Assembly (NCBI GenBank): GCA_037953745.1
Contig: JBAKBP010001587.1
Location: forward strand, 124,001 to 188,000
Length of the DNA stretch: 64,000 bases
Reading direction: 5' to 3'
Origin: Lithodes maja
Lineage: Eukaryota > Arthropoda > Malacostraca > Decapoda > Lithodidae
Part shown: piece by piece, positions 53,198 through 62,244 of the stretch
Position numbering within the stretch: the first letter of the stretch is position 1
Layout: each line of letters begins with the position of its first letter
The notes under the pieces: model-generated
Told to the model about the DNA's origin: nothing
Database searches by the model: none
The model's input: the letters and a program-made list of their open reading frames with translations, nothing else
Translations under genes and position numbers: made by a program

Positions 53198-56100
53198 CTA
53201 TCCTGGATCATCAACCCTTGATAGACAATCTGCTATCACGTTCTCACTCCCGGCAATATGCTGAATGTTGAGATTATACTCTTGGAGCATTAGGGACCAC
53301 CTGGTCAACCGCATATTCCGATTGTGAAACTGATTTAGGAATTTCAAGGGATGATGGTCCGTATAAATCGTCACTACCGGGCCGTAGGCTGGAACATAAA
53401 CTTCGAAATGTTTGAGCGACAAAACGATAGCAAGAAGCTCCTTCTCTATAGTCGAGTAATTCCTTTGTGCCGAATTAAACTTGCGAGAAAAGAAGCTCAC
53501 TGGGTGTTCCAAGCCCTCGGAATCAGTCTGCAGTAACACTGCCCCGGCACCCACACCGCTGGCATCAGTCGCCAGCTGAAAACTCCTGGAGAAGTCTGGG
53601 GCTCTCAAAATCGGATGTGTACACAGCAGGTGCTTGACTAGGTCGAAAGCCCTCTGACACTCCGCAGCCCAACAGAACTTCACTGACTTCGACAGTAGAT
53701 CAGTTAACGGTGCTAAGACAGTAGAGTATCCCCGGATGAAGCGCCTATAATAGCCTATCATACCTAGGAACCGCATGACCTGGCGCTTAGTGGTGGGCCT
53801 GGGAAACATATTGATAGCCTGTATCTTGCTCAGGGGGGGGCACACCCGGCCTAACCCGACCACGAAGCCAAGATACTGCACAGTAGCCTTTACAAACTCG
53901 CACTTCCTCAGGTTCACCACCAGCCCAGCATCGTGCAACTTCCCAAACAGGGTCTCTAAGTGCCTTAGGTGATTTTCAAAATTGTCATCATACACTATCA
54001 CGTCATCAAGGTAGACCGTGCAGTTAGGGATTTCGTCACAAATATCGTTCATCAGGTTCTGAAACGTGGCAGGTGCGTTCTTAAGCCCATAAGGCATTAC
54101 GTTACATTGGTAGGTCTTGCCATCTACCACAAAACCACAAACTTTCTTAGCTCGGTCCGACAGGGGTACTTGCCAGTAGCCTTTTACAAGATCAATTTTA
54201 GTAAGGTACTTTGCATTCCCTATCTTGTCCACGCTGTCGTCAACTCGAGGCAAAGGGTAAGGGTTGGTAGTGGTCAAGCCATTTAGCCTACGAAAATCTA
54301 TGCAGAACCGCACCTTGCCGTCAGGTTTTGGCTGCAACGTGACGGGTGATGTCCACTTCACATAACCTTCAGTGATCATCCCTCTCTCAACCATGTACTT
54401 TAGCTCCTCCCGTAAAGCTGGCAACTTTACCGGGGGCACACGGTAGGGCACTGACTTGAAGGGCACATTATCACCGACGTCCACGTCGTGCGTTACCTGA
54501 GTAGTGAGACCTGGGTGTTCGGCGAAAACAGAGGGGTATGACCTGAACAGGCCTAGGACAGCAGCACCCTGGTGCTCAGGCAGGTGACTTACAGCTTGCC
54601 TAGCCTCTTGTTCAGTATTCCCCGCCCACTGTTCCGCGGAAATGACACAGTCCCAGCTATCCTCCTCAGCAGCATGACTGTCCCCACCTCCTTCTCCACC
54701 CTGGCCGCTGCAGGCCAGCACAGGGACAGTGAGAGGCTCTGAGGGGCATCTCACATACTCTTTCATGAGGTTAACAGGACATAACTGATGTTTTTTTCTA
54801 CGGTCAGGTGTTGCAACGAGATAATCAAGGTCGGACAGTTTCTTAGCCACCACATACGGCCCAATAAACTTGGCAGAAAGGGGGTGTCCAGGCAAAGGTA
54901 AAAGCAACATTACCTCCTGACCCACCGAAAACTCCCGAAGCTTCACCTTGGCGTCATACTGGTGCTTCATGACCGCCTGTGCATTAACCAAGTTATTACC
55001 TGCCGCTGCCATGCAACCTATAAGTCTCTCCCGGCTCTCAAGGATATATTTAAGTACAGACCCCGGCTTCTCTTCGCCCTCCCAGATCTCTTTCACCATA
55101 CTTAAAGGTCCTCTCACATTATGGCCAAAGACTAGTTGATTTGGACTGAACCCCAGGCACTCTCCTGGGACTTCACGTGCAGCGAACAGAACATACGGCA
55201 GACCCAAATCCCAATCAGTGTCATGTTCTGCACAGTAACAGCGTAGCATACTCTTCAGGGTCGAGTGCCACCGCTCCAAGACTCCCTGACTCTCGGGATG
55301 GTAGGCTGACGACACTACAGAACATATACCGTGCAACTGAAGGGTTTGCTTGAACAATTTGGATGTAAAATTGCTCCCCTGGTCTGACTGCACCTCACGT
55401 GGAAATCCATAACGGGAACAGAACAATAATAAGTTTTTAACAACTGCCTTTGCCGAGCCGTTTCTCATGGGGTATGCGTCCGGGTATCTCGTAGCCACAT
55501 CCATGATTGTCAACAGGAATTTATTGCCACTACTAGTAGGCGGGAAAGGGCCAACCAAATCTACTACAACTTTGCTGAACGGAGGCCCGGTGACAGGTAT
55601 GGGAAACAAAGGTGCCTTCGGGATTGTCTGGTTAGGCTTCCCCGTTGTCTGGCAGGTCGCACACCCAGCCACCCATGCACAGACATCAGCCTTGACCCCA
55701 GGCCACCAGAAAAACCTGCCCAATGCCGCCAATGTTTTTGTTACCCCCAAATGACCCGCCACCGGCACATCATGCGCCAGACACAATAAGGACTCTCTAT
55801 ACTTATTTGGAACAACCACCTGGTCTACTACCCTCGCACCGCCCTCCCACTTCGATTTGGGGTCTAGAAATCTGCGGTACAATATCCTGTTGAGCCTAAA
55901 GAAATCTCCCGGCTTCGCATCCCCATCTTCCTCCAACTCTATGGCACCATTGCTATAACGAGCTAGACTAGCGTCTTGCAGCTGCTGCTCACTAATGTCC
56001 CTGGGCGTCAATGCATCAAGATGGTTTTGTAATAAGACATTACCCCGGCTAGTAGGCTCTACTGCCTTAGTGGCTCTCGCTACAGCTCTTGCCTCACGCG

Positions 56101-57859
56101 AAGTCTTACCCAACTCTGCCTTGTTACACACCATATCTGGGCCAGAGTCAACTCCCGTGTTTATTATAGGTCCAAGTACCGAATCACCGAGAAGTGCAGC
56201 AGAATCAATGTCCCTTTTCCTGCCCTTAGCAACCTTCTCCTGATCCTTCCTCCACTGTCCCCGAGGTTGAGTGCTAGGCTGTGCAGGAGCCGCAGAGCGA
56301 GATCGGGTTACCACACAGGCCATCTTATCCTGTTGGCACCTCCCAACCCATTCCCGATTCTCACCATCCACGTCGGCCGCCCTCTCGGCAACGACTAAGG
56401 GTGGAGTCCCGGAAGTGGGCACCGCAAAGTCGTTGCCGAGAAGAAGGTCGACGCCCTCAACTGGCAAACACTCAACGATCCCTACATCCAGCTCCCTGCA
56501 CACCTCTCCCACTCTCAACTCCAACCTCACAAGTGGGTATGACCTCGTAGCATTTATACCCTGCACCACAACAACTCTGGCCGCATTTATCGGTTTCCCT
56601 GTGAAGTTCCTCAACAAAGTTTGCGAAGCCCCCGTATCCCTCAGCAAGTCAACCCTCCGTAGTTCACTCCCCCAGCTCACAAACCCGTGTCCCCGATGGC
56701 TACAGAAAGTGTCCCGGACAGGTGTCGAGCCTTCCGTACGCTTCTTTACCGCGTGTGCCTCAGCTGCTGACAACCTACCCCGGGCAGTTGCTGCAGCCTT
56801 CAGAGACACACCGATACTGTGAACCAATGACACCGGCTTAGCGGGAGTGTTACTAGGGCACTCACGTGAATAATGGCCTAGCTTCTGACATTTGTAACAT
56901 TTCACATCCCCAATGGGCTTCTTCCCTTGTGCGGGCGAAGAAGGGGCCTGACCTTTAGTAAACGGGAGAGGCTTGTGTTTGTAGGTGTTATTAGGTGCAA
57001 TGCATTTAGTGTGGTTATGTGTGTCATAGGATTTGTTATTATCGAAAACTCTGGTGGGTGGGGTATAGCGCCCCTTCTGCCCTGACTCAGCCCTCTGAGC
57101 GGCACCGCAACCACGAATCAATGATAATCTGAGGTCTGCCATCTTGGCAGCCTCCTCTACTGTCTTGGGACATTTTTCCTTAATGTTCAGCGTTAGATCG
57201 GTTCCAGTGCATTTGTAAAACTGTTCCAGATAGAAAAGTTGCTTAATTTCCTCAGCCGACTCTGCGTGCTCGGACCGAAACCAGTTATTACATGCATCTG
57301 TTAAGTCCCGTGCGTGCTCCATAAAACTGACGTCGCTCTTCTTATTCACGCCACGGAACTTCAATCTATAAGTTTCGGGTTGCAGTTCGTAGGCCCGGAG
57401 CACAGCCTCCTTCACCAGTCCATACACTACACTCTCGTCCAGTGACAGTGCATCGTAGGCTTTCAACCCCTTACCCACTAGACGTGATGAAACTAATGCT
57501 GCCCATTTAACCTCCGGCCAGTCATACTCACGACACTTCTTTTCGAAACGAGCAAAAAACTCAGTCACTGCTGTCTCATCAAATGCGGGTACTAACTTAA
57601 TTAAATGCGAAAGTGAGTCTGTAACCCGGTGCCCACCACCGAGATGACGCCCCGTGGTCTCTACTCTAGACTTCTCGACATCCATTTCAGCCTGGTACCT
57701 GGTTGCATCCTGATTGGCTTGGATTCTAGCAACCTCTATGCGTTCTATACTAGCCTGTTGTATCTGAGTCTCCTGCAGCTTAAACTTAGCTAGTTCTAGC
57801 TGAAATAACATCTCAGGAGACAGGCCTGGGGGGGGAGAGCACAAAATGGGGATCCACAC
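53198..57859 (-). CDS. Gag-pol polyprotein, 1553 aa, order gag-PR-IN-RT-RH (copy B)
   Basis: One uninterrupted frame. By residue: coiled coil 18-70; capsid 83-250 with SCAN-like region 150-245; zinc knuckle C321, C324, H329, C334; protease RDTGASQTLL with D408; integrase zinc motif H696, H703, C733, C736; integrase core D767, D826, E862 (35 residues between the last two, DD35E); GPY/F-like IGPYVVAKKL at about 999; RT with D1223 and YLDD at 1283-1286; RNase H D1432, E1472, D1501, D1544. All catalytic residues are present. RT and integrase are Ty3/gypsy type, but integrase precedes RT, as in Gmr1-type elements. The ATG at 57859 is just the first in this frame; the natural start is probably upstream at 58297, cut off by frameshifts. 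Gag and pol form a single frame, so no frameshift signal is needed between them. Confidence 0.97.
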   Translation of the reverse strand: MWIPILCSPPPGLSPEMLFQLELAKFKLQETQIQQASIERIEVARIQANQDATRYQAEMDVEKSRVETTGRHLGGGHRVTDSLSHLIKLVPAFDETAVTEFFARFEKKCREYDWPEVKWAALVSSRLVGKGLKAYDALSLDESVVYGLVKEAVLRAYELQPETYRLKFRGVNKKSDVSFMEHARDLTDACNNWFRSEHAESAEEIKQLFYLEQFYKCTGTDLTLNIKEKCPKTVEEAAKMADLRLSLIRGCGAAQRAESGQKGRYTPPTRVFDNNKSYDTHNHTKCIAPNNTYKHKPLPFTKGQAPSSPAQGKKPIGDVKCYKCQKLGHYSRECPSNTPAKPVSLVHSIGVSLKAAATARGRLSAAEAHAVKKRTEGSTPVRDTFCSHRGHGFVSWGSELRRVDLLRDTGASQTLLRNFTGKPINAARVVVVQGINATRSYPLVRLELRVGEVCRELDVGIVECLPVEGVDLLLGNDFAVPTSGTPPLVVAERAADVDGENREWVGRCQQDKMACVVTRSRSAAPAQPSTQPRGQWRKDQEKVAKGRKRDIDSAALLGDSVLGPIINTGVDSGPDMVCNKAELGKTSREARAVARATKAVEPTSRGNVLLQNHLDALTPRDISEQQLQDASLARYSNGAIELEEDGDAKPGDFFRLNRILYRRFLDPKSKWEGGARVVDQVVVPNKYRESLLCLAHDVPVAGHLGVTKTLAALGRFFWWPGVKADVCAWVAGCATCQTTGKPNQTIPKAPLFPIPVTGPPFSKVVVDLVGPFPPTSSGNKFLLTIMDVATRYPDAYPMRNGSAKAVVKNLLLFCSRYGFPREVQSDQGSNFTSKLFKQTLQLHGICSVVSSAYHPESQGVLERWHSTLKSMLRCYCAEHDTDWDLGLPYVLFAAREVPGECLGFSPNQLVFGHNVRGPLSMVKEIWEGEEKPGSVLKYILESRERLIGCMAAAGNNLVNAQAVMKHQYDAKVKLREFSVGQEVMLLLPLPGHPLSAKFIGPYVVAKKLSDLDYLVATPDRRKKHQLCPVNLMKEYVRCPSEPLTVPVLACSGQGGEGGGDSHAAEEDSWDCVISAEQWAGNTEQEARQAVSHLPEHQGAAVLGLFRSYPSVFAEHPGLTTQVTHDVDVGDNVPFKSVPYRVPPVKLPALREELKYMVERGMITEGYVKWTSPVTLQPKPDGKVRFCIDFRRLNGLTTTNPYPLPRVDDSVDKIGNAKYLTKIDLVKGYWQVPLSDRAKKVCGFVVDGKTYQCNVMPYGLKNAPATFQNLMNDICDEIPNCTVYLDDVIVYDDNFENHLRHLETLFGKLHDAGLVVNLRKCEFVKATVQYLGFVVGLGRVCPPLSKIQAINMFPRPTTKRQVMRFLGMIGYYRRFIRGYSTVLAPLTDLLSKSVKFCWAAECQRAFDLVKHLLCTHPILRAPDFSRSFQLATDASGVGAGAVLLQTDSEGLEHPVSFFSRKFNSAQRNYSTIEKELLAIVLSLKHFEVYVPAYGPVVTIYTDHHPLKFLNQFHNRNMRLTRWSLMLQEYNLNIQHIAGSENVIADCLSRVDDPG

Positions 57860-58297
57860 CGAGACGTGTTTACGGGTAAGCCAGCTTGCCCTTGAGAACC
57901 CTCCTGCTGCATCGTGCTAAGACTCGCTGGCTGAGGGCCCAGCTCAGGGGTAGAGTGGAATGGAGGCTTGGAGGGAACCCCCCAAGACCCCACTCCACCA
58001 CCGCCCCATCGCCATCACCCAACAAACATGCCACCAAATTCTTCTTGGGCCAACTGTCAGGACAGTCCGCCCCAAAACCGTGGCTAAACAGCGAAGACCG
58101 TAACAATCAATAGCCTGCAGGCGCTGTTCGGTCAAAGGTGTCTGCAAAATGCCCGGGCATCCCTCTCTCCACTTATAACACTCCCCCTCCCTAAACATCT
58201 GTTGTACCACTTGCTGGTTACTAGGCTGTACCGTGTTATCCTCCCCCGTAAATGATGAGTCATTAGACATAGTGCTGGTTATACAATTGCTGTTCAT
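57796..58297 (-). pseudogene. Gag N-terminus with several one-base indels (copy B)
   Basis: From the ATG at 58297 the acidic start and LQAIDCYGLRCLATVLG are readable, but the frame is broken several times. Comparison with B1 (open here) shows single-base length differences in C, A and G runs near 57846, 57996, 58069, 58146 and 58186, plus one 3-bp insertion. The rest of the 9-kb element shows nothing similar. Confidence 0.8.
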
Positions 58298-58521
58298 AAA
58301 AAAAAAAAGAAGTGCTTATTACTAATTGCAGTCTCGACTCACAAAATGTTAAAGATGCTTGAATGACTCTACTCTAGACACCCCCAACGAAACAATCTGC
58401 AAGTCCACCAATACAATAATGACACAATCAAAATTCCTCCAATATGCAAGAAAATTCTAGCCAGCTCTACTAGGTAGCATAGAATAGTTCTCCAAAAAAC
58501 ATGTGATAGGATACTACTGAA

Positions 58522-58539
58522 TCTTGTGCAAGGTCGCCA
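58522..58539 (-). promoter_or_regulatory. Primer-binding site of copy B
   Basis: Minus-strand TGGCGACCTTGCACAAG, three bases after the LTR end CCGTAACA. Confidence 0.75.
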
Positions 58540-58542
58540 TTT

Positions 58543-60346
58543 TGTTACGGCTGGATCGGCAATACATATTCGGGATTCTTGATCGTAGGACAGAAATGGC
58601 TTATGTGACAACGACACGCTCGATTCCAGTCCCAAATACTATATGCTCCAGACAACAAAAGCACCAACGCCCTACAGAGTTATCGTCTATGGTAACGAGG
58701 TACCTTAACTCGGCGAAAGTGTACAACAGGGGTAGGCTATGAGGCTAAACTCCCTCAGACATTTATAGGTTACGTTATTACTAAAGAAATGCAATACTCA
58801 AGAAACTACGTTAATATTAAGCCTCTAATAATGTAGAATAGAAGCAGGCTAAAGGTATGACAGTGAAATGCTAAATGACAAATGTACACGCCTACTTGAA
58901 AGCGCGTGCACTAGAATAACTGTCCCCTACTAACATGCACTAGCATGTAGCATACAAGATGTTCATGATCCAGTAGATACCTAATAATACACATGGAAGG
59001 AACATAAATAGTAGTCACTTATTGTAATAATGAATCTATACTTGGAATAACTAAAAGGTTGCAGGCAACAGTACTGCGCCGGTAGCCTACTACCGCATAG
59101 GCTACTTCGCTTCTCTCACTCTGTCTCCCCTCTGAGTCCGTATGCGCCCTACGCAATAGAACTCCGGAAACAGCAGCAAAACGACAGTGCAGTTAATTGA
59201 TACATGAAAGTATTAATAGTGTTGTCTAGTGTGTGAGTAATGTGTATTGTAAAGTGTTACATACATAAACTTAAAGAGAGCTGCAATGCATAGTAAAATA
59301 AAGATACAACCCACTCATCATCCCCATGTGTTCTAGCTAGCAGGCCAAGTCACAGGAACAACGAGTCCCAGCACCGAAAGCGAGAACCCAGGAAAAGACT
59401 GCAGAGAACACAAGGACAGATAAATTACGTTACTCTACTATACCGGCACTACGAGCGAGCTGTAGTCTCTGGTACTACACTCGCTCCTGGCTCGGTAGGC
59501 AAATCAAGGCTAAGTCCTCGCCCCTCTACAGACAACTCCTGGGCATGGTCGGGCTCTTACACATGGCACTAGTCTAGTCACAAATTGGATGATGAGCTGG
59601 GCATATAACTCGTGAACATGTAGAACGTTCACCAACTATCCTCATCAAGAAGATCGCTGTTCACATTAACCCCTTAAATCTAATACATGTAAATATATGC
59701 TTGTCCTAAGAGTAATACGAGAGGTGAGTGCTGAAACTCCTTTAGGACCTCAAGGGAAGGGTATGCATTTAAATAGAGAGAAGAATGAAATGAGAGTAAT
59801 GTCGTCAGAGAGAAAGAGTGCAACCGTGAGAAATTGGGAGAGAGGGCAAGGGATGTTAGAATCTCAAAGGTTCTAGGCAACCTGGTCATAGAGCACACAG
59901 CGAGCCTCCAGGCAATGTGCTGTACGACAACATGGGCAGCCCAGACAGCATAGGCAGGCGGCAATGTACTACCAACCCTGTCGCACCTAGCTATAAGCGC
60001 AGGGCTGCCAACCGGTCCATACGTCTGGCAACCACCCCCCCGGCAGCGTGGCGCACCGCTACCCTCTCGCTCTGAAGTCTAACTCACTCTCTCTCTCTGA
60101 ATTCCTATCATCTCATCTATCAACTTCTCTATTGATACTACATATTAAATGGAAGGTCTCGACATGGCTTAAAACAAAACCCACCACTGGTTAGCAAATG
60201 ACGAGACCTTTGCAGAGATACAAAGAACATAGTTATACGTTGTCACACTCAATATAAGCAGCCAGCATGGTACACGGTCCGTGACGGTACAGTGGAGTAC
60301 CAAGGAGTACAATCAGGTTACGTTGCTACGCACTGGGTGCGTCACA
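58543..60346 (-). repeat. 5' LTR of copy B
   Basis: 1804 bp, practically identical to 51113-52917. Followed by CTCT and the rest of the C LTR. Confidence 0.96.
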
Positions 60347-60449
60347 CTCTACATAGACTCCAGCCAAAGTTCCTGCCCTGACGATCCTAGCGAGAGTGGG
60401 GCCTGACTGGGCGTTCTGGACAGCATGCTCACACTCGACATGCGTCACA
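60347..60449 (-). repeat. 5' LTR of copy C, outer end
   Basis: CTCT (target duplication of B) and then ACATAGACTCCAGCC to GCGTCACA, matching 44867-44965. TCAG follows, the target duplication of C. Confidence 0.93.
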
Positions 60450-60570
60450 TCAGCAAGAATAATTTTTTTTGAGCAACATAGTATAGCCCTTGAGTATTTC
60501 CGAGAATTTTTGTGTGTATATCGAGGTATAAGAGTTTGGGGTGCTTCTTTTCTGAATATTGTGGTGAGAA

Positions 60571-62244
60571 ATGTTTGTGAGCATCATGTCTTATACCGGA
60601 TCAGAGGAGAATGGAGACACAGTACGTAATGTCGAGACTGAGGAACAGCAGTGTGATGATGTGGTTAATCAGGTGAACTGTGAGGAGGATGCTAGGATAT
60701 TTTTGCAATGGCCTGTTACTGCCGAGCGGTTGGTGGGTGTGAATCGGTACGGTCTTCAATGCCTGGCCACAGCTATCGGTCATGCGGGTACTAGCAGCAT
60801 GACCAGGGATAACTTGATAACGTGTGTACTGGGCAGGGTGACTGGTGAGCGAGATGGGTTGAGTGCTCAGAGCCCTTCGGCCATGCTTCCCCTACACTCG
60901 ACTCCCAGCCATCCCAGTAGTTTCCCGACCCCGGGTACGCTTCCGCAGTTGGGTGGTGACTGGCAGGGTGGGTTGCCCCTGGGGGGACCACCGGTAATTT
61001 CAAACATTGTAGCACCTTCACCTCCTTCAGGGTTATCTCCAGAATTATTGCTTCAGCTCGAATTAGCTAAGATCGAAGAGAGAAAGGCTATCAGGGCAGG
61101 TGAGCTTCAGCATCAGCAGCAACAAAGGGCATGTGAGCTTCAGCAGCAATTAGAATTAGCCAAGATAGATGAGAGAAAAAGTCACCAGCAAATAGAGCTA
61201 GCAAAAATCCAAGCTGAGTCGACTAAGTACTGTGCCGACATGGACGTAGAGAAGTCGCGAGTAGAGACAACGGGACAGCGACTTGGGGCTGGTAACTGTG
61301 TTCATGAGCAGTCTCTCTCGCACTTATTGAAACTGGTTCCGGTGTTTGATGAGAGTGGTGTAACAGAATTTTTCACACGCTTTGAGAAGAAGTGCCAGGA
61401 ACACCAGTGGCCAGAGAATAAATGGGCAGCACTTGTATCCTCTAGATTAATAGGCAAGGGTCTTAAAGCCGACGATGCGTTACCTTTGGAGTTATGTATT
61501 GTGTACGAGGATCTCAAGGAGGCTGTCCTGAGGGCTTACGAATTGCAACCAGAAACGTACCGTTTGAAGTTCCGGGGTGTAACTAAGGGAAGAGATAGCA
61601 CCTTTTTGGAACACGCCCGGGACTTGTCCGATGCTATGGGGAACTGGCTCCGATCTGAGAAGGTCACAACATTTGATGAAATTAAGCAGTTAATGATGTT
61701 GGAGCAGTTCTTTAAGAGCACGGGCGGTGATCTAACTTTGAACTTGAAGGAGAAAAACCCAAGAACTCTAGTCGAAGCAGCAGAAATGGCTGATCGACGG
61801 CTGTCGTTGATTCGGGGTTGTGGGTCCTCACAGAAGTACGATGTAAGTGCTAAGGACCGTTATCCTCCCCCTCCCCGTAACAATGACACATTTAAACAGA
61901 AGAGCCATGAAACTAAAACTGAATACAAACCTTACACCACACCGTATGTGAAAAGTCAGGGGCCGTTTACATCACAGTATAAGCCGAAACCAAAATTTAT
62001 GTGTTTTAGTTGCCACCAGGAGGGTCATAAGGCAAATGAGTGCCCTAGTCGACCTCCTCCGGCAGCCGTGTCTTTTGCTCACGGCATTGGAGTGTTCAAG
62101 AGGACATCGGAGTTTGTTAGAGGCATTTCTTCCGAGGTAAATACACTGCCAGTGCAGAAGGATCCGGAAGGCTTATTCCCTGTCCGTGATGCCTTTAGTG
62201 ACCACAGGGGACTCGTGACACTGGGGCATTGCAAACACTGTTGA
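60571..62244 (+). CDS. Gag polyprotein (copy D), 557 aa
   Basis: The complete gag N-terminus is open in this copy. By residue: acidic start 1-40; SAP-like region 50-90 (RLVGVNRYGLQCLATAIG, MTRDNLITCVLG); Pro-rich linker 95-155; coiled coil 158-232 with repeated LELAKI units; capsid 245-410 with SCAN-like YELQPETYRLKFRG to MLEQFFKSTG; zinc knuckle C478, C481, H486, C491. It should form the particle shell and bind RNA. It ends artificially at TGA 62242: a deletion of about 50 bp relative to B after SDHRG shifts the frame just before the protease. A second ATG (MSYTG) is five codons on. Confidence 0.92.
   Translation: MFVSIMSYTGSEENGDTVRNVETEEQQCDDVVNQVNCEEDARIFLQWPVTAERLVGVNRYGLQCLATAIGHAGTSSMTRDNLITCVLGRVTGERDGLSAQSPSAMLPLHSTPSHPSSFPTPGTLPQLGGDWQGGLPLGGPPVISNIVAPSPPSGLSPELLLQLELAKIEERKAIRAGELQHQQQQRACELQQQLELAKIDERKSHQQIELAKIQAESTKYCADMDVEKSRVETTGQRLGAGNCVHEQSLSHLLKLVPVFDESGVTEFFTRFEKKCQEHQWPENKWAALVSSRLIGKGLKADDALPLELCIVYEDLKEAVLRAYELQPETYRLKFRGVTKGRDSTFLEHARDLSDAMGNWLRSEKVTTFDEIKQLMMLEQFFKSTGGDLTLNLKEKNPRTLVEAAEMADRRLSLIRGCGSSQKYDVSAKDRYPPPPRNNDTFKQKSHETKTEYKPYTTPYVKSQGPFTSQYKPKPKFMCFSCHQEGHKANECPSRPPPAAVSFAHGIGVFKRTSEFVRGISSEVNTLPVQKDPEGLFPVRDAFSDHRGLVTLGHCKHC

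Larger units (their letters stand above)
51113..60346 (-). mobile_element. Gmr1-like Ty3/gypsy LTR retrotransposon, copy B (complete, young)
   Basis: 9234 bp, TG...CA ends, 4-bp target duplication CTCT (51109-51112 and 60347-60350) inside the LTR of C. LTRs of 1805 and 1804 bp differ by a single base (an extra G near 51183) in everything I compared, so the insertion is very recent. Order in element direction: LTR, PBS, gag, protease, integrase, RT, RNase H, PPT, LTR. Apart from one-base gaps in the gag N-terminus, the coding region is open. Confidence 0.96.
43100..60449 (-). mobile_element. Non-autonomous Gmr1-like LTR retrotransposon, copy C (split by B)
   Basis: TCAG at 43096-43099 and 60450-60453 is the 4-bp target duplication in the leader of D. 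The left LTR is 43100-44965; the right LTR is 49352-51112 plus 60351-60449, cut by element B. LTRs and the non-coding 3' region resemble copy A closely, so C belongs to the A family. It keeps gag and protease but lacks integrase and the RT catalytic core. The LTR pair differs by roughly seven substitutions and a few indels by eye, younger than A. Confidence 0.92.
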
